In this document: one piece after another, positions 27,401-35,515 of the stretch | Layout of the letters: every line of letters starts with the position of its first letter | Numbering within the stretch: position 1 is the first letter of the stretch | Source of the DNA: CAZFER01 sp964517495 | GTDB lineage: Bacteria > Hinthialibacterota > Hinthialibacteria > Hinthialibacterales > Hinthialibacteraceae | Direction of reading: 5' to 3' | DNA: 64,000 nucleotides | NCBI GenBank assembly: GCA_964517495.1 | Contig: CAZFER010000006.1 | Span: forward strand, 75,007 to 139,006 | Notes under the pieces: generated by a model | Seen by the model: the letters and a program-made list of their open reading frames with translations, nothing else | The model's database searches: none | Told to the model about the DNA's origin: nothing | Translations under genes and position numbers: made by a program

Positions 27401-28321
27401 GATGTTGCCGATGGTGGTGGTTACAAACTCTATCTAAACGATCAAGAGCCCATTGATTTGGGTAACGTATTGCGTTTTTATGATGATGGTTTTGTGAATG
27501 GTGTCGAGTATAACTGCCGTTTGACTGTCTATGATAAGTTTGGAAATGAAAGTGATGGAAAGTCCATCACCTTAATGCCTGAAGGAACGATTGTCGAGCC
27601 GACTCCAACCCCGACACCACGGCCGGTGGGACAACCTACGCCCACCCCCACGGCAACACCAACACCGTTTGAACAACCCACCCCTGTGATATGCCCAACA
27701 CAAAAACCATGCCCAACCTGCCCGGCATGGCCCACTTGCCCGCAGGATCCGGTGGTTGGTGAAGTCGAACCAATACGCGTCTATGAATTCGATCTCAATA
27801 CCCTGGATGACAATGGCTGGGCGGAACAACCAGGTGGATTCACTCCAGGAACACCAGCAGGCTTCGTGTTACCCATTATCTTCACCAGTGATCCAATTCC
27901 TACTTCATTGGATAACAAAGGATTAGCCATCAAAGTACGCTCAGGGGATGTCGCGATGATCTTCGCTTCGGAACCTGTCCAAACAAATGGCCATCCCGTT
28001 CTGTTCCGCATGAACGTGTCTGCCGATGCGGCTAATGCAGCGGTTTGGATTGCTGGATTAAAAGGAGCGTTATCCAGCTTCCAGGAAGTGGATGGCTCGA
28101 TTGGGTATACCAATCCTCAGAACTGCGGTGCATTTCTTAATCAAGAACGCCGTTTGACTCTGGTTTATCAACCCGGTGGTTCTCAGTTGATTACTCCAAT
28201 CATTCAGGTGGCAGGCCTTGATGGAGGCCAGGTAACCGTGTATGTCGACCGCTTCGAAATCTTCATTCTCGAACCGGGCCGTGCCTATCCTGGTGATCTG
28301 TTTGCCACAATGTTGGATTAA
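24428..28321 (+). CDS. Giant secreted protein with seven PPC-like domains, carboxypeptidase-regulatory-like and FnIII-like domains
   Basis: 1297 aa with a signal peptide (about residues 1-28, ending GFCET). Seven pre-peptidase C-terminal-like units follow, each opening with a variant of EPNDxxxxA (EPNNTIGSA, EPNDTLDQA, EPNDKYSQA, APNDEVRDV, EPNDVWSEF, EVNNNPFNP, EPNNFISTA) and ending in a GTYYI or GSYYV strand. A carboxypeptidase-regulatory-like fold (KGKVSTQSNFPLAQVNVEL) is next, then an FnIII-like domain. A Pro-Thr linker, a short Cys-Pro-rich stretch (CPTQKPCPTCPAWPTCP) and a C-terminal beta-sandwich complete it. No peptidase domain is present. A cell-surface or matrix-binding role is inferred. 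It has its own terminator. Confidence 0.88.
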   Translation: MKRTFVKELLMITMSMTILTSIGVIGFCETEPNNTIGSANTVELNSSDEGALSAEDPTDVHDFYKVVLPQDGFFQVGVVPTPELDVSVTLFDSNGIAVLGSKDENRKGSSEGVLYPNIRAGTYYSLVNLISGNGTYSITQNYAPVEEIDAEPNDTLDQANALDVDGSLEGHIGYHGNMFTDIHDFYFVNVPSDGVLELTVFPENTLRVGLQLRDSNGVFVMNSQDTNNKGGSEKITYSSIAAGSYYVLVYRSDAYGSYTLTSKFTSNPDLNDNEPNDKYSQASQQIVLTENADGNFGGSVNGHMGYFGQGQRDEIDHFKITLPSFGRLILSIEAGVGNNVNLGFGLYNSNNRYVGGNDTHNIPAGEYTILAVRSNTSYGAYTLNAEFVPKDPTPPFSGEASAIAPNDEVRDVALSADVVNKYYKVNLPQHGRLIIRGFYSDSLRAGITLYHADGQSAIASKESWYQTGEITIDKPDLRQGEYIIRMYHNGGEGLGRIVTEFTPVEKIDEEPNDVWSEFAHPISLTDTVVGNLGYSGNGFMDVVDHYQFEIEYPGALTITASSETSHRYRLTLYAIQGKAYQGLEGKEGWFTEAPIAVGKVNVLAGRYFIAINHISGYGQYEFNIDFEPNRSSDPEVNNNPFNPTVIDLSDGMAGHIGYESGHHGNDFIRDNLDWFKFELPEDGRLILTTHGNQPLRMHYSLYYNDFNTRIAHKELWYTNSIDTIGHDSLRAGTYYIRLERYGGYGMYHFYMHFEPQSIKDEEPNNFISTATTKSLGEVIQGSLYYNNQNTSDVIDWYKIDVPAEAKYKFSYQGEKSLRVRFQLFAPNQVTVLQNRDKWYADAIDSLEVDLSAGTYYIAVSREGGYGRYAVQLGNLDAIATGTLKGKVSTQSNFPLAQVNVELVGSNWSDESDFSGNYSFSDLMPGKYKITFKAGSKYYDAVREVEIVAGQETLLDVQLPQSNDTAPTDVERLYGFAADRYLHLFWTPSVSFDVADGGGYKLYLNDQEPIDLGNVLRFYDDGFVNGVEYNCRLTVYDKFGNESDGKSITLMPEGTIVEPTPTPTPRPVGQPTPTPTATPTPFEQPTPVICPTQKPCPTCPAWPTCPQDPVVGEVEPIRVYEFDLNTLDDNGWAEQPGGFTPGTPAGFVLPIIFTSDPIPTSLDNKGLAIKVRSGDVAMIFASEPVQTNGHPVLFRMNVSADAANAAVWIAGLKGALSSFQEVDGSIGYTNPQNCGAFLNQERRLTLVYQPGGSQLITPIIQVAGLDGGQVTVYVDRFEIFILEPGRAYPGDLFATMLD

Positions 28322-28349
28322 TTGGGATAGTTATATAATACAAGTTAAT

Positions 28350-28387
28350 TTAAGCCGCGGGGCACAACGCTCCGCGGCTTTTTTTGT
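28350..28387 (+). terminator. Rho-independent terminator of the PPC-repeat gene
   Basis: The stem AGCCGCGG / CCGCGGCT with an 11-base loop is followed by seven or more T, about 30 bp after the TAA. Confidence 0.92.
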
Positions 28388-28439
28388 GTTCAGTCAGATT
28401 TATGCAAATGAATAAACTAACATTTGTTTATAAAGATTA

Positions 28440-28468
28440 TTGACATTGTAATCTAAAAAATATATAAA
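28440..28468 (+). promoter_or_regulatory. Strong sigma-70 promoter of the three-repeat secreted protein
   Basis: TTGACA (28440-28445), a 17-bp spacer, then TATAAA (28463-28468), near consensus in hexamers and spacing. The predicted leader is about 80 nt. Confidence 0.7.
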
Positions 28469-28557
28469 AAAATATTCCATTTTCATCAAATAAAAATACA
28501 CTTCTATACGTTAACCATTTATGCGAATGATTCTTATTGCAGAAGGGAGAATATATG

Positions 28558-31437
28558 ATGTTTCGCAAATGTTATGTTGTAGCCAAATTAAGTTTAGGAT
28601 TGATCGCATTGTTCTTTATGCTTGGAGGGATGAGTGTCGATGCACAAGATAGAGAGGGGAAGGTGGTTGTGACCGATTCGGTGGAATCCGAAGAGGATTA
28701 CAGTAACACAACCTTAAATCTACCCACTGAAAATCCCAAAGTGGTGATCAAATGGGAATTACCAGTCGAAAATGCAAAAGAATTCCATGTGTACATCAAG
28801 CCAAAAGAAGCACAGCAGAGCGTTTTTTTAGGGAGGGTTGAAGCCAATGATAACGCCCTGATATGGGAAAAAGGGGCAAAAAACTTAAATCCAACTTTTC
28901 GTGAAGGGCCCAAAGAGGGTATATATACATTTAGGGTTTTTGCATTAATACCCAGCACTCCGCGTCCCACAGTTTATGGGCCAGTTCCAAATGATGGACC
29001 AGTTAAAATTGTAATCGGATCAGATCTACGTCCCACTCGTATTCCCACCTTTCCGTCTATTCGAACAAAAACACCTACGCCTACCCCAACCCCCAAACCC
29101 TCTGTGGGAGCTCGTGAATGTGTTGAAGCCGGGGATGTTTTTTCTTCGGCGGCCAGTGGATTATCGACCGTGAATCTTGGTCTGGTCAGTATAGAGGAAG
29201 CTCTTCTTCCCGATGGATCACCGGTCAATCTAAATGTCACAGATTGTGACGGGAATGGAAAACTGGATGTAAATATCCCCTGGTCTGAATCCAATGCCAC
29301 TCGCAAAGCCTCCATTACCTTCAGTCCCAATATTTGTAATGGGGATGCTCCAAAAGTTGTTGAACTCTATCTTCGGCATGGAACGCCAATCAAATTGGAA
29401 GCGCTGGATGAAAGTGGTTCGCTTGTTGATACAGCAAGCCATTCATCAAGTAATCCCTCGATGATGAATGTTTTAGTTCTTTCAAGTTCGACAGGGATCA
29501 GAGAAATAAAGATCGATGGAGCCGAAATCTGTCTATTACGTATTTGCTGGTACTGCCGTGGTGATGTTGATTTACCGACCCGAACCCCACAAATCGAACC
29601 AACCATTGAGCCTGGCGACCGACTGTGTGTTGACGCAGATGAGTTCTTTAACTCAGCAGCAAGCGGATTATCAGTGGTTAATTTAGGAGCTGTCAGCATT
29701 CGCGAAGCTTTATTGCCTGATGGTTCACCTGTGAGTTTAAATGTAACTGACTGTGACAACGATGGCCAATTGGATGTGGAAATTCCCTGGTCGGAATCCA
29801 ATGCCACCCGCAAAGCCTCCATTAAATTCAGCCCCAATTTATGTAATGGTAACGCACCTAAAGTGGTTGAAATCTTTTTGCGGCATGGCACGGCCATAAA
29901 ATTGGAAGCAATTGATGATAATGGGTCGATTGTGGATGCGGCTGGCAATAGCGGAAGTGATCCTACCATCGTTGATAAATTAGTTTTGACTAGTGCGACG
30001 GGGATTCGGGAGATCCTGGTTGAAGGGGCGGAAATCTGTTTGCTTCGTATATGCTGGTATTGCCGGGGAGAAATTGATAAACCCACACCAACATTCCAGA
30101 TCAAACCCAGCCGCACTCCTCAACGTACTCCAGACATCGATCGGCCTACCCGGACTCCGTTTATCGAACCGACCAAATATCCGGAGGATTGTGATTGCGC
30201 CGAAGCGGGGGATGTCTATAGTTCACAAGCCCGTGGTTTATCGGTGGTGAATCTTGGTTTGGTCAAGATTCAAGAGGCTTTATTGCCTGATGGATCAGCC
30301 GTGAATTTGAACATCACGGATTGTGACAGTGACGGCCGATTGGATATTGAAATACCGTGGTCAGAATCCAATGCCACTCGCAACGCCGTCATCGAATTCA
30401 GCCCCAATATATGCAACGGCAACGCTCCCAAAGTGGTGGAACTTGTGTTGCGTCATGGTACCCAAATCAAATTACAGGCATTTGATGATTCCGGTGCGTT
30501 AGTGGATACTGCGGTTCGATTAAGCAGTGATCCAAGCGTGGTCGAAACAATTGGCCTGTTTAGCAGCAGTGGTATTCGTGAGATTGTTGTCGAAGGCGCC
30601 GAGATTTGCTTGCATCGGATATGTTGGTGCTGCCGTGGTGATATTGATCGGCCCACACCGACCTTCCAAATCCGTCCAACGCGCACTCCGCCCGTCGTGA
30701 TTCGCACCAAGACCCCGACTCCAGGGGACATTGTTCGTCCAACTCCGGTTATTCCGGTCGGTGAGGTTGTGGTTCTCGATAATATGGAAACCTACCATGA
30801 TTTAAGCAATGGGGTGGACGTTGATCCTAAAGGAAAGGAAGCGTTGGTACTGCGTTGGAAAGATAATGAGAATGTGATCAATCCTCAAGAATATCACATT
30901 TATGTTAGTGTGGATAATAATAAACGCCTTTATCTCGGCCAAACCCCTGGTACGTCTGGCAATGTTTTCCTTTGGGCTAAGAATGCGCCTGGTTTGAATA
31001 AATTCTTTGCCAATGGACCAGAACCGGGACATACCTATATGTTTACGATATTTGGTTTAACCGGCCAAAATGAAGTGAAAATCGTTGGACCTTATAAAAA
31101 CGCCGGTCCGGTGAAATTTATGGTGGGCGAAGAATCACCCTCCATTCGTTTTCTCGGATGGCAGGAGTCTAATACTGCGGAACTAATCACCAATGTTCTT
31201 GTGGTTCAAGCCAATAAACCCAATCAACGGGTATGTCTGGCTTACCATGTGGGTGATTCCTTGTTCCAGAATTGTTATCCGCTGCCATTGGGAACAGAAT
31301 TGAATATCCCCATTCGAGTTCGACATTCCACTATGGGTGAAGTGAATGTCACAGCGGTCATTCAAGAACGAGGGACTGAAGGCAATTGGGTGGATGTGGA
31401 AAACACCACTGTTGCGACGTCTCCTACGGGTCAGTAA
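28558..31437 (+). CDS. Secreted protein with architecture A-B-B-B-A' and Pro-Thr linkers
   Basis: 959 aa from the ATG at 28558, which has GGGAG 8 bp upstream; an ATG at 28555 is also possible. The signal peptide ends near SVDAQD. An N-terminal beta domain (FnIII-like; YTFRVFALI, NDGPVKIVIG) has a counterpart at the C-terminal side (YMFTIFGLT, NAGPVKFMVG). Between them sit three copies of a domain of about 150 aa. Each starts with C-x-x-A-x-D/E, contains EALLPDGSPVNLNVTDCD, IPWSESNATRKASI and CNGDAPKVVELYLRHGT, and ends AEICLLRICWYCRGDVD with paired Cys. Linkers are PTPTP- or RTPxIEPT-like. I do not recognise the B domain. Function is unknown; a surface or binding role is likely. Confidence 0.87.
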   Translation: MFRKCYVVAKLSLGLIALFFMLGGMSVDAQDREGKVVVTDSVESEEDYSNTTLNLPTENPKVVIKWELPVENAKEFHVYIKPKEAQQSVFLGRVEANDNALIWEKGAKNLNPTFREGPKEGIYTFRVFALIPSTPRPTVYGPVPNDGPVKIVIGSDLRPTRIPTFPSIRTKTPTPTPTPKPSVGARECVEAGDVFSSAASGLSTVNLGLVSIEEALLPDGSPVNLNVTDCDGNGKLDVNIPWSESNATRKASITFSPNICNGDAPKVVELYLRHGTPIKLEALDESGSLVDTASHSSSNPSMMNVLVLSSSTGIREIKIDGAEICLLRICWYCRGDVDLPTRTPQIEPTIEPGDRLCVDADEFFNSAASGLSVVNLGAVSIREALLPDGSPVSLNVTDCDNDGQLDVEIPWSESNATRKASIKFSPNLCNGNAPKVVEIFLRHGTAIKLEAIDDNGSIVDAAGNSGSDPTIVDKLVLTSATGIREILVEGAEICLLRICWYCRGEIDKPTPTFQIKPSRTPQRTPDIDRPTRTPFIEPTKYPEDCDCAEAGDVYSSQARGLSVVNLGLVKIQEALLPDGSAVNLNITDCDSDGRLDIEIPWSESNATRNAVIEFSPNICNGNAPKVVELVLRHGTQIKLQAFDDSGALVDTAVRLSSDPSVVETIGLFSSSGIREIVVEGAEICLHRICWCCRGDIDRPTPTFQIRPTRTPPVVIRTKTPTPGDIVRPTPVIPVGEVVVLDNMETYHDLSNGVDVDPKGKEALVLRWKDNENVINPQEYHIYVSVDNNKRLYLGQTPGTSGNVFLWAKNAPGLNKFFANGPEPGHTYMFTIFGLTGQNEVKIVGPYKNAGPVKFMVGEESPSIRFLGWQESNTAELITNVLVVQANKPNQRVCLAYHVGDSLFQNCYPLPLGTELNIPIRVRHSTMGEVNVTAVIQERGTEGNWVDVENTTVATSPTGQ
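29119..30648 (+). repeat. Three tandem coding repeats of about 450 bp
   Basis: Units span approximately 29119-29571, 29626-30078 and 30196-30648, all in frame inside the secreted-protein gene. DNA identity is high in blocks such as the CCCTGGTCTGAATCCAATGC-type stretch, so duplication is fairly recent or conserved. Confidence 0.85.
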
Positions 31438-31475
31438 GTATTGAGATTAAGGAGGGGGATTAATATCATACACAT

Positions 31476-31505
31476 CGGCTCCGCGAGAGCGTCACCCTCC
31501 CTTTA
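31476..31505 (+). repeat. Dispersed 'GCTCCGCGGGAGCG' repeat, single unit
   Basis: CGGCTCCGCGAGAGCGTCAC followed by CCTCCCTTT. Close relatives are the two units at 59121-59181 and a diverged one at 62218-62245. It is intergenic, just before the terminator at 31535. Confidence 0.65.
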
Positions 31506-31534
31506 ACTTTTAAATTGAGAGAACGATGAGTAAA

Positions 31535-31578
31535 ATTTGGGCGAAGATTGAATGGATTCGATCTTCGCCCTTTTCTAT
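31535..31578. terminator. Terminator between convergent genes
   Basis: The stem GGGCGAAGAT (31539-31548) / ATCTTCGCCC (31561-31570) with a 12-base loop is followed by TTTTCT on the plus strand. It serves the plus-strand gene ending at 31437 and perhaps the minus-strand operon ending at 31583. Confidence 0.88.
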
Positions 31579-31582
31579 TTAT

Positions 31583-32734
31583 TTACTTGGAAGAATCTGT
31601 ATTTTCCATAGGACGGGGGCGTGGATAATCAAGAGCAAACGCCAATAATTCATCATATAGGATTAGTTGAATATCAAGGATTTGTGAATGATTGACTTGC
31701 GGATATCGATCCTCTTTTACACCATGTGGACATTCAAACAATATTGAAACCGCGCCGCATACATGATGAAGAGCACTGGTCAAATTGAATGAAGGGGGTG
31801 GATAGTTTTTCCCATCGATAACGGGTTGAGGGGCGCTGCCTGCGGGAAGATCGTTTTTCTTGTAGCGTTCCATCAACCGGGCGCCGAACTGCTCGCCAAG
31901 CTCTTTACAGTACCAGGGCACATAAGCGCTTTTGAGAATCATTGGATTTGATCCATGGGAATGCAGATTGATAACATAATCCGGTGCATTAAGGCGGGCT
32001 ACATCCAAAATGGCTTGGGTTTCCTTGGCCATAGGGTTGAACCACTCATCATGCATAAAATTAATGCCGTCATCATTGAAATAAGCGCCCAGAATGCCAA
32101 CATCGCCTTCCATGGGGTGGACCTTTTTAGCCCCTGGCCAGCCGTAAAGCGTGCCATCTTTTTGGGTGCCCTGTCCCCAGCGTGTCATTTCATTCACGGG
32201 GATACCCACCCAACTGTCGTAAGGGCAGCGTTCCCGTCCGTCGGGATTGGAAAGAGGGATAACCAACAATCGGCATTTTGATATTTTTTCCTGCAATTCC
32301 GGCCAGGCTTTGCCGCGATAGTCCCTGCCAGTTTCAGCGATTTGCAAGAGATTCACCAAGCCGACCACGCCTTCGACTTCATGGCCGTGTACCGGGCCGA
32401 TAATAAAAACGGTAGGTGGAGCGCCCTCTGGCTTGCGCGCATAATAGCCGGGATCGCGGGCAGCCACCGCGGAGTTGTAGTTGGCTTGATGAGCAAATTG
32501 GATTTTTTCGCCGTAACTCACAAGATAAACCTTGCGCCCTCCTGGGGATGTGGCAATCAATTCAGCTTGTCCGGTCTCTAACGTTTCAATGCTGGTCAGG
32601 ACATCGTCATAGGTGCTTTTCCAGAACTCAGGTGGATCGGGTTGGGGGTAGGCGGGTTTTTCATCTGTAAAACCGATTGGATTCAAAAACAGAATGAATA
32701 GGCACGTTGGGATTAAACATTTGTGTATGGACAT
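31583..32734 (-). CDS. Secreted M14-family zinc carboxypeptidase
   Basis: 383 aa with a signal peptide ending near PIGFTD. The zinc ligands are H116 and E119 in GPVHGHEVEG, with the third His in the later INLHSHGS. A catalytic Glu candidate is in ILFECPHG. SNPDGRERCPYDSW and NFMHDEW add substrate-pocket residues. M14 enzymes trim C-terminal residues from peptides or act on peptidoglycan stems. The AAGGAGAATCAAT site is strong. This is the last gene of the five-gene operon running down from 39630, 27 bp after the sulfotransferase gene. Confidence 0.9.
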   Translation of the reverse strand: MSIHKCLIPTCLFILFLNPIGFTDEKPAYPQPDPPEFWKSTYDDVLTSIETLETGQAELIATSPGGRKVYLVSYGEKIQFAHQANYNSAVAARDPGYYARKPEGAPPTVFIIGPVHGHEVEGVVGLVNLLQIAETGRDYRGKAWPELQEKISKCRLLVIPLSNPDGRERCPYDSWVGIPVNEMTRWGQGTQKDGTLYGWPGAKKVHPMEGDVGILGAYFNDDGINFMHDEWFNPMAKETQAILDVARLNAPDYVINLHSHGSNPMILKSAYVPWYCKELGEQFGARLMERYKKNDLPAGSAPQPVIDGKNYPPPSFNLTSALHHVCGAVSILFECPHGVKEDRYPQVNHSQILDIQLILYDELLAFALDYPRPRPMENTDSSK

Positions 32735-32761
32735 ATTGATTCTCCTTTTTTATGTATTATG

Positions 32762-34432
32762 TCATTCAAATTGAGGCAAATACCCTCCCATTTGTTTTTC
32801 ATACCGGCGCCAGCGTTCGATAGAATCTTTATAAATAGGCTTGCGAACTTGCACATAACTGGCGGTTTTGATGGCTCGCGGTGTCTTGTAAAAAGCCATG
32901 CATCGATCATCCCACGGCAAGCCGCAAAAGTCGAGTAGCGATTGAATGGATTCCTCGAGATGATCGACCAGCTGTTCGTATTGGATTTCAAACATGGGTA
33001 TGTGTAAGACATCCCGCCAATGTTGCATGAGGTCTGAATAAAGGCGGTAGTAGTGAGTGAGTTCATCCAGGTTATAGGCGAAATTCATACCTTCATCGCC
33101 AAAGTAATTGCTAAAGCAGGACAAGCAGGTATCAAGTGGATGACGGCGGCAATGGATGATTTTGGCATGAGGGAGAATCAATGAGATAAAGCCGAGATGC
33201 AGAAAATTATGAGGCATTTTATCGCATACACGCTGGATAGAGGGATCATGGATGTTTAATGCACGAATGTAATCCTTACCAAGTTGCTCGAAGGCTTCTT
33301 TATCCAATTTGGTTAAATCGTCGGGATAAGTAAATGTCTGTTTAAATCGCTTGACCAAGGTTGTGCTTAATCGGGCGATGGTTTTCAGTTCACCCGCCCC
33401 TAAAACATGGGGATGGCTGGCCAGAATCTGTTCTACCAATGTAGTTCCAGAGCGGGGCATCCCCACGATAAAGATGGGAAGGCGTGAGGAAAAACCAACG
33501 TTTTGATGGGAAGCGATAAATTCTGTTGGGAAGGCTTTTTTGAGTTCGTTGAAAAAGTGAATGTCTTTATGAATGCTGTATTGAATGGTTTCGCGTTTTA
33601 AGCGATTCCCCAATGACCAATAGGCAAAGGCATCATCAAAACGCCCTATCTCATCACAGGCTTTCCCCAGTGCAAAGGCCAGGTGGATTTTGCCTTTGTG
33701 TGAAATGGGGCCATGGATGATGGATTCCATCTTATCGATATACTCCGGCGAATGCTTTATGGAAGCGACTTTGACGAACTGGCAGTAGGGATGATAGGCA
33801 TTGGGCTGCTGCTTAATATTTTGTTCGATGTGATAACATGCTTGTTTGATCTTTCCGGTCTGGATCAACACGTTTTGCAAACCATTTTTGGCTTCAGCAT
33901 AATCGGGTTGATATCGCAGGGCAAATCGATAGGCACTGATGGCTTCTTCAAATCGATCCATCAAACTCAAGGTAAACGCCAGGTTGTTATAATAGCGGGC
34001 ATTTTGGGGTTCGAGTCGAATAGCACGTTTGTGATATTTCACCGCGCGCTGATACTTTTCTTTTTTTTGTAAAATATTAGCCAGATTGTTGCATCCATCA
34101 CCTCGCAGAGGATTAATGGCTAACGCCTTTTCATAACACCGAATGGCGGGTTCGATTTTATCCTGCGTATGCAATAAATTGCCCAGGTTTTGATAGGCAT
34201 CCACATAATCCGGTTGTAAAGCAATGCAATGTCTGTAAAAATCTATGGCTTCATTTAACTGCCCAACTTGCTGATGGCAAAACGCCAGAATAAACATCAA
34301 GCGGGGATGTTTTAACTGAGGCGAAATATTTTGTTTAATGAGCGATATGCATTCCCGGTATTTTTGCTGTTGGCATAGCAATGCACATGTGGATAGGAAG
34401 GCATCCAAAGATTGTGCATGAGAAGCATTCAT
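32762..34432 (-). CDS. TPR-repeat sulfotransferase
   Basis: 556 aa with no signal peptide. About five tetratricopeptide repeats fill residues 10-200 (GQLNEAIDFYRHCIALQPDY and similar). A sulfotransferase domain follows. The PAPS 5'-phosphosulfate loop PIFIVGMPRSGTTLVEQI starts at residue 319, and the 3'-phosphate site is CRRHPLDTCLSCFSNYF. It should move sulfate from PAPS to a carbohydrate, protein or lipid; the TPR part may bind the partner. Its ATG overlaps the TGA of the upstream gene by 4 bp, implying translational coupling. Finding it with a glycosidase, a lyase and a peptidase is unusual. Confidence 0.92.
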   Translation of the reverse strand: MNASHAQSLDAFLSTCALLCQQQKYRECISLIKQNISPQLKHPRLMFILAFCHQQVGQLNEAIDFYRHCIALQPDYVDAYQNLGNLLHTQDKIEPAIRCYEKALAINPLRGDGCNNLANILQKKEKYQRAVKYHKRAIRLEPQNARYYNNLAFTLSLMDRFEEAISAYRFALRYQPDYAEAKNGLQNVLIQTGKIKQACYHIEQNIKQQPNAYHPYCQFVKVASIKHSPEYIDKMESIIHGPISHKGKIHLAFALGKACDEIGRFDDAFAYWSLGNRLKRETIQYSIHKDIHFFNELKKAFPTEFIASHQNVGFSSRLPIFIVGMPRSGTTLVEQILASHPHVLGAGELKTIARLSTTLVKRFKQTFTYPDDLTKLDKEAFEQLGKDYIRALNIHDPSIQRVCDKMPHNFLHLGFISLILPHAKIIHCRRHPLDTCLSCFSNYFGDEGMNFAYNLDELTHYYRLYSDLMQHWRDVLHIPMFEIQYEQLVDHLEESIQSLLDFCGLPWDDRCMAFYKTPRAIKTASYVQVRKPIYKDSIERWRRYEKQMGGYLPQFE

Positions 34433-35484
34433 TTTGCTTTCTTGAAATCATAAATAAAGATCCCTCGGCCAACTCCTGCCATATCACCCACCTTGGCCAT
34501 TTGAAACGCCATATAACGCCCATCATCACTGACCACAGGATTGGAGGCTTTGAATCCTGGATAGTCGCTAAAATTGGTTACCCGTTCAGTATGGTGACTG
34601 CCATCAAGCCGAAGTTTCCAGATGTCGATATATTGAACACCCTTATGGTTTTGCTTATCACACTCAACCAGCGTGTGCTTACCATCCGGGAAGATACCTT
34701 CCGGCTCATCATATTGATTGGGGGCATCGGCATAATTGGTAACTTTACCGGTTTTAAGATCGACTCCCATCACATCGGTTCCCTGATAACCATAGGCGGA
34801 AAAGATGATTTCATCATCGTGCGGTGGACGGAAGTTTTGAGTTTCAAGGCCTGTTCTAAAGGGTAAATCCTTATTCGATAGGACTTTCTTTTTTTGGGTT
34901 AAGACCGGCTTTCCATCCTGGAATTCAATATCACCCATCCATAGTTGCGCTTCGCCATTTTCCAACGTGTCGGGATAATCACCGTGGTCGATGGTCCAGG
35001 CGATACGCATGGTGCGGCGTGAGACGGCGGGTCCTTCGGAGCATTTTTGACCCAAGGGCACGGGTGGCTTTTTAAGTGATTTATCTAACACCCATAGTTC
35101 GGCAAGGTTATGCCGGCTGGGCATGGGATTCTCTGCATCAAAGGTGCGCGCACCGGATAGCAATATATCTCCGTTGGGTAAATAAAGCGCACGGGTATAT
35201 CCTTCATGGTAGTAATGATGCGTCATAGGCCTAATGATGTTGGTATCCAGATCGATTTCATATACATCACCAAACGTTTTTTCAAGAAAAAGAATACGTT
35301 TGCCATCATGAGACCAATCGGCCCGCTGGCCGAAATAGGTCAAACGGGTGATATGATCGGCAAGATAATCGGCGGGATTCAGCCCTTCTTTCGATGCATC
35401 CTGAGCAGGTGTTGGTAAAACAAAGCCGGTGAAGAGCAAAATTGCGGCGAAAATACAGAGTAAATGTTTCGTATGGTTTATCAT
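34429..35484 (-). CDS. Secreted TolB-like beta-propeller protein
   Basis: 351 aa with a signal peptide ending near PTPAQD. WD40/PD40-type repeats are visible: ADWSHDGKRILFLE, ALYLPNGDILLSG, IIFSAYGYQGTDVMGVDLKTGKV, and NPVVSDDGRYMAFQM. No peptidase domain follows, so it is a stand-alone propeller, perhaps binding an oligosaccharide or protein outside the cytoplasm. GGAGAAGAAAA precedes the ATG. It is the third gene of the operon, 31 bp after the lyase-like gene and coupled to the sulfotransferase gene. Confidence 0.82.
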   Translation of the reverse strand: MINHTKHLLCIFAAILLFTGFVLPTPAQDASKEGLNPADYLADHITRLTYFGQRADWSHDGKRILFLEKTFGDVYEIDLDTNIIRPMTHHYYHEGYTRALYLPNGDILLSGARTFDAENPMPSRHNLAELWVLDKSLKKPPVPLGQKCSEGPAVSRRTMRIAWTIDHGDYPDTLENGEAQLWMGDIEFQDGKPVLTQKKKVLSNKDLPFRTGLETQNFRPPHDDEIIFSAYGYQGTDVMGVDLKTGKVTNYADAPNQYDEPEGIFPDGKHTLVECDKQNHKGVQYIDIWKLRLDGSHHTERVTNFSDYPGFKASNPVVSDDGRYMAFQMAKVGDMAGVGRGIFIYDFKKAK

Positions 35485-35515
35485 TTTTCTTCTCCATCTA
35501 TTTATATCGTAAAAT

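Noticed and set aside
27601..27760. Pro-Thr-rich repeat DNA considered as a minisatellite of interest
   Set aside because: It is a normal coding linker in a secreted protein; similar linkers recur in neighbouring genes.
29367..30116. 249-aa minus-strand open frame
   Set aside because: Antisense to the repeated secreted protein; its internal repetition only mirrors that gene.
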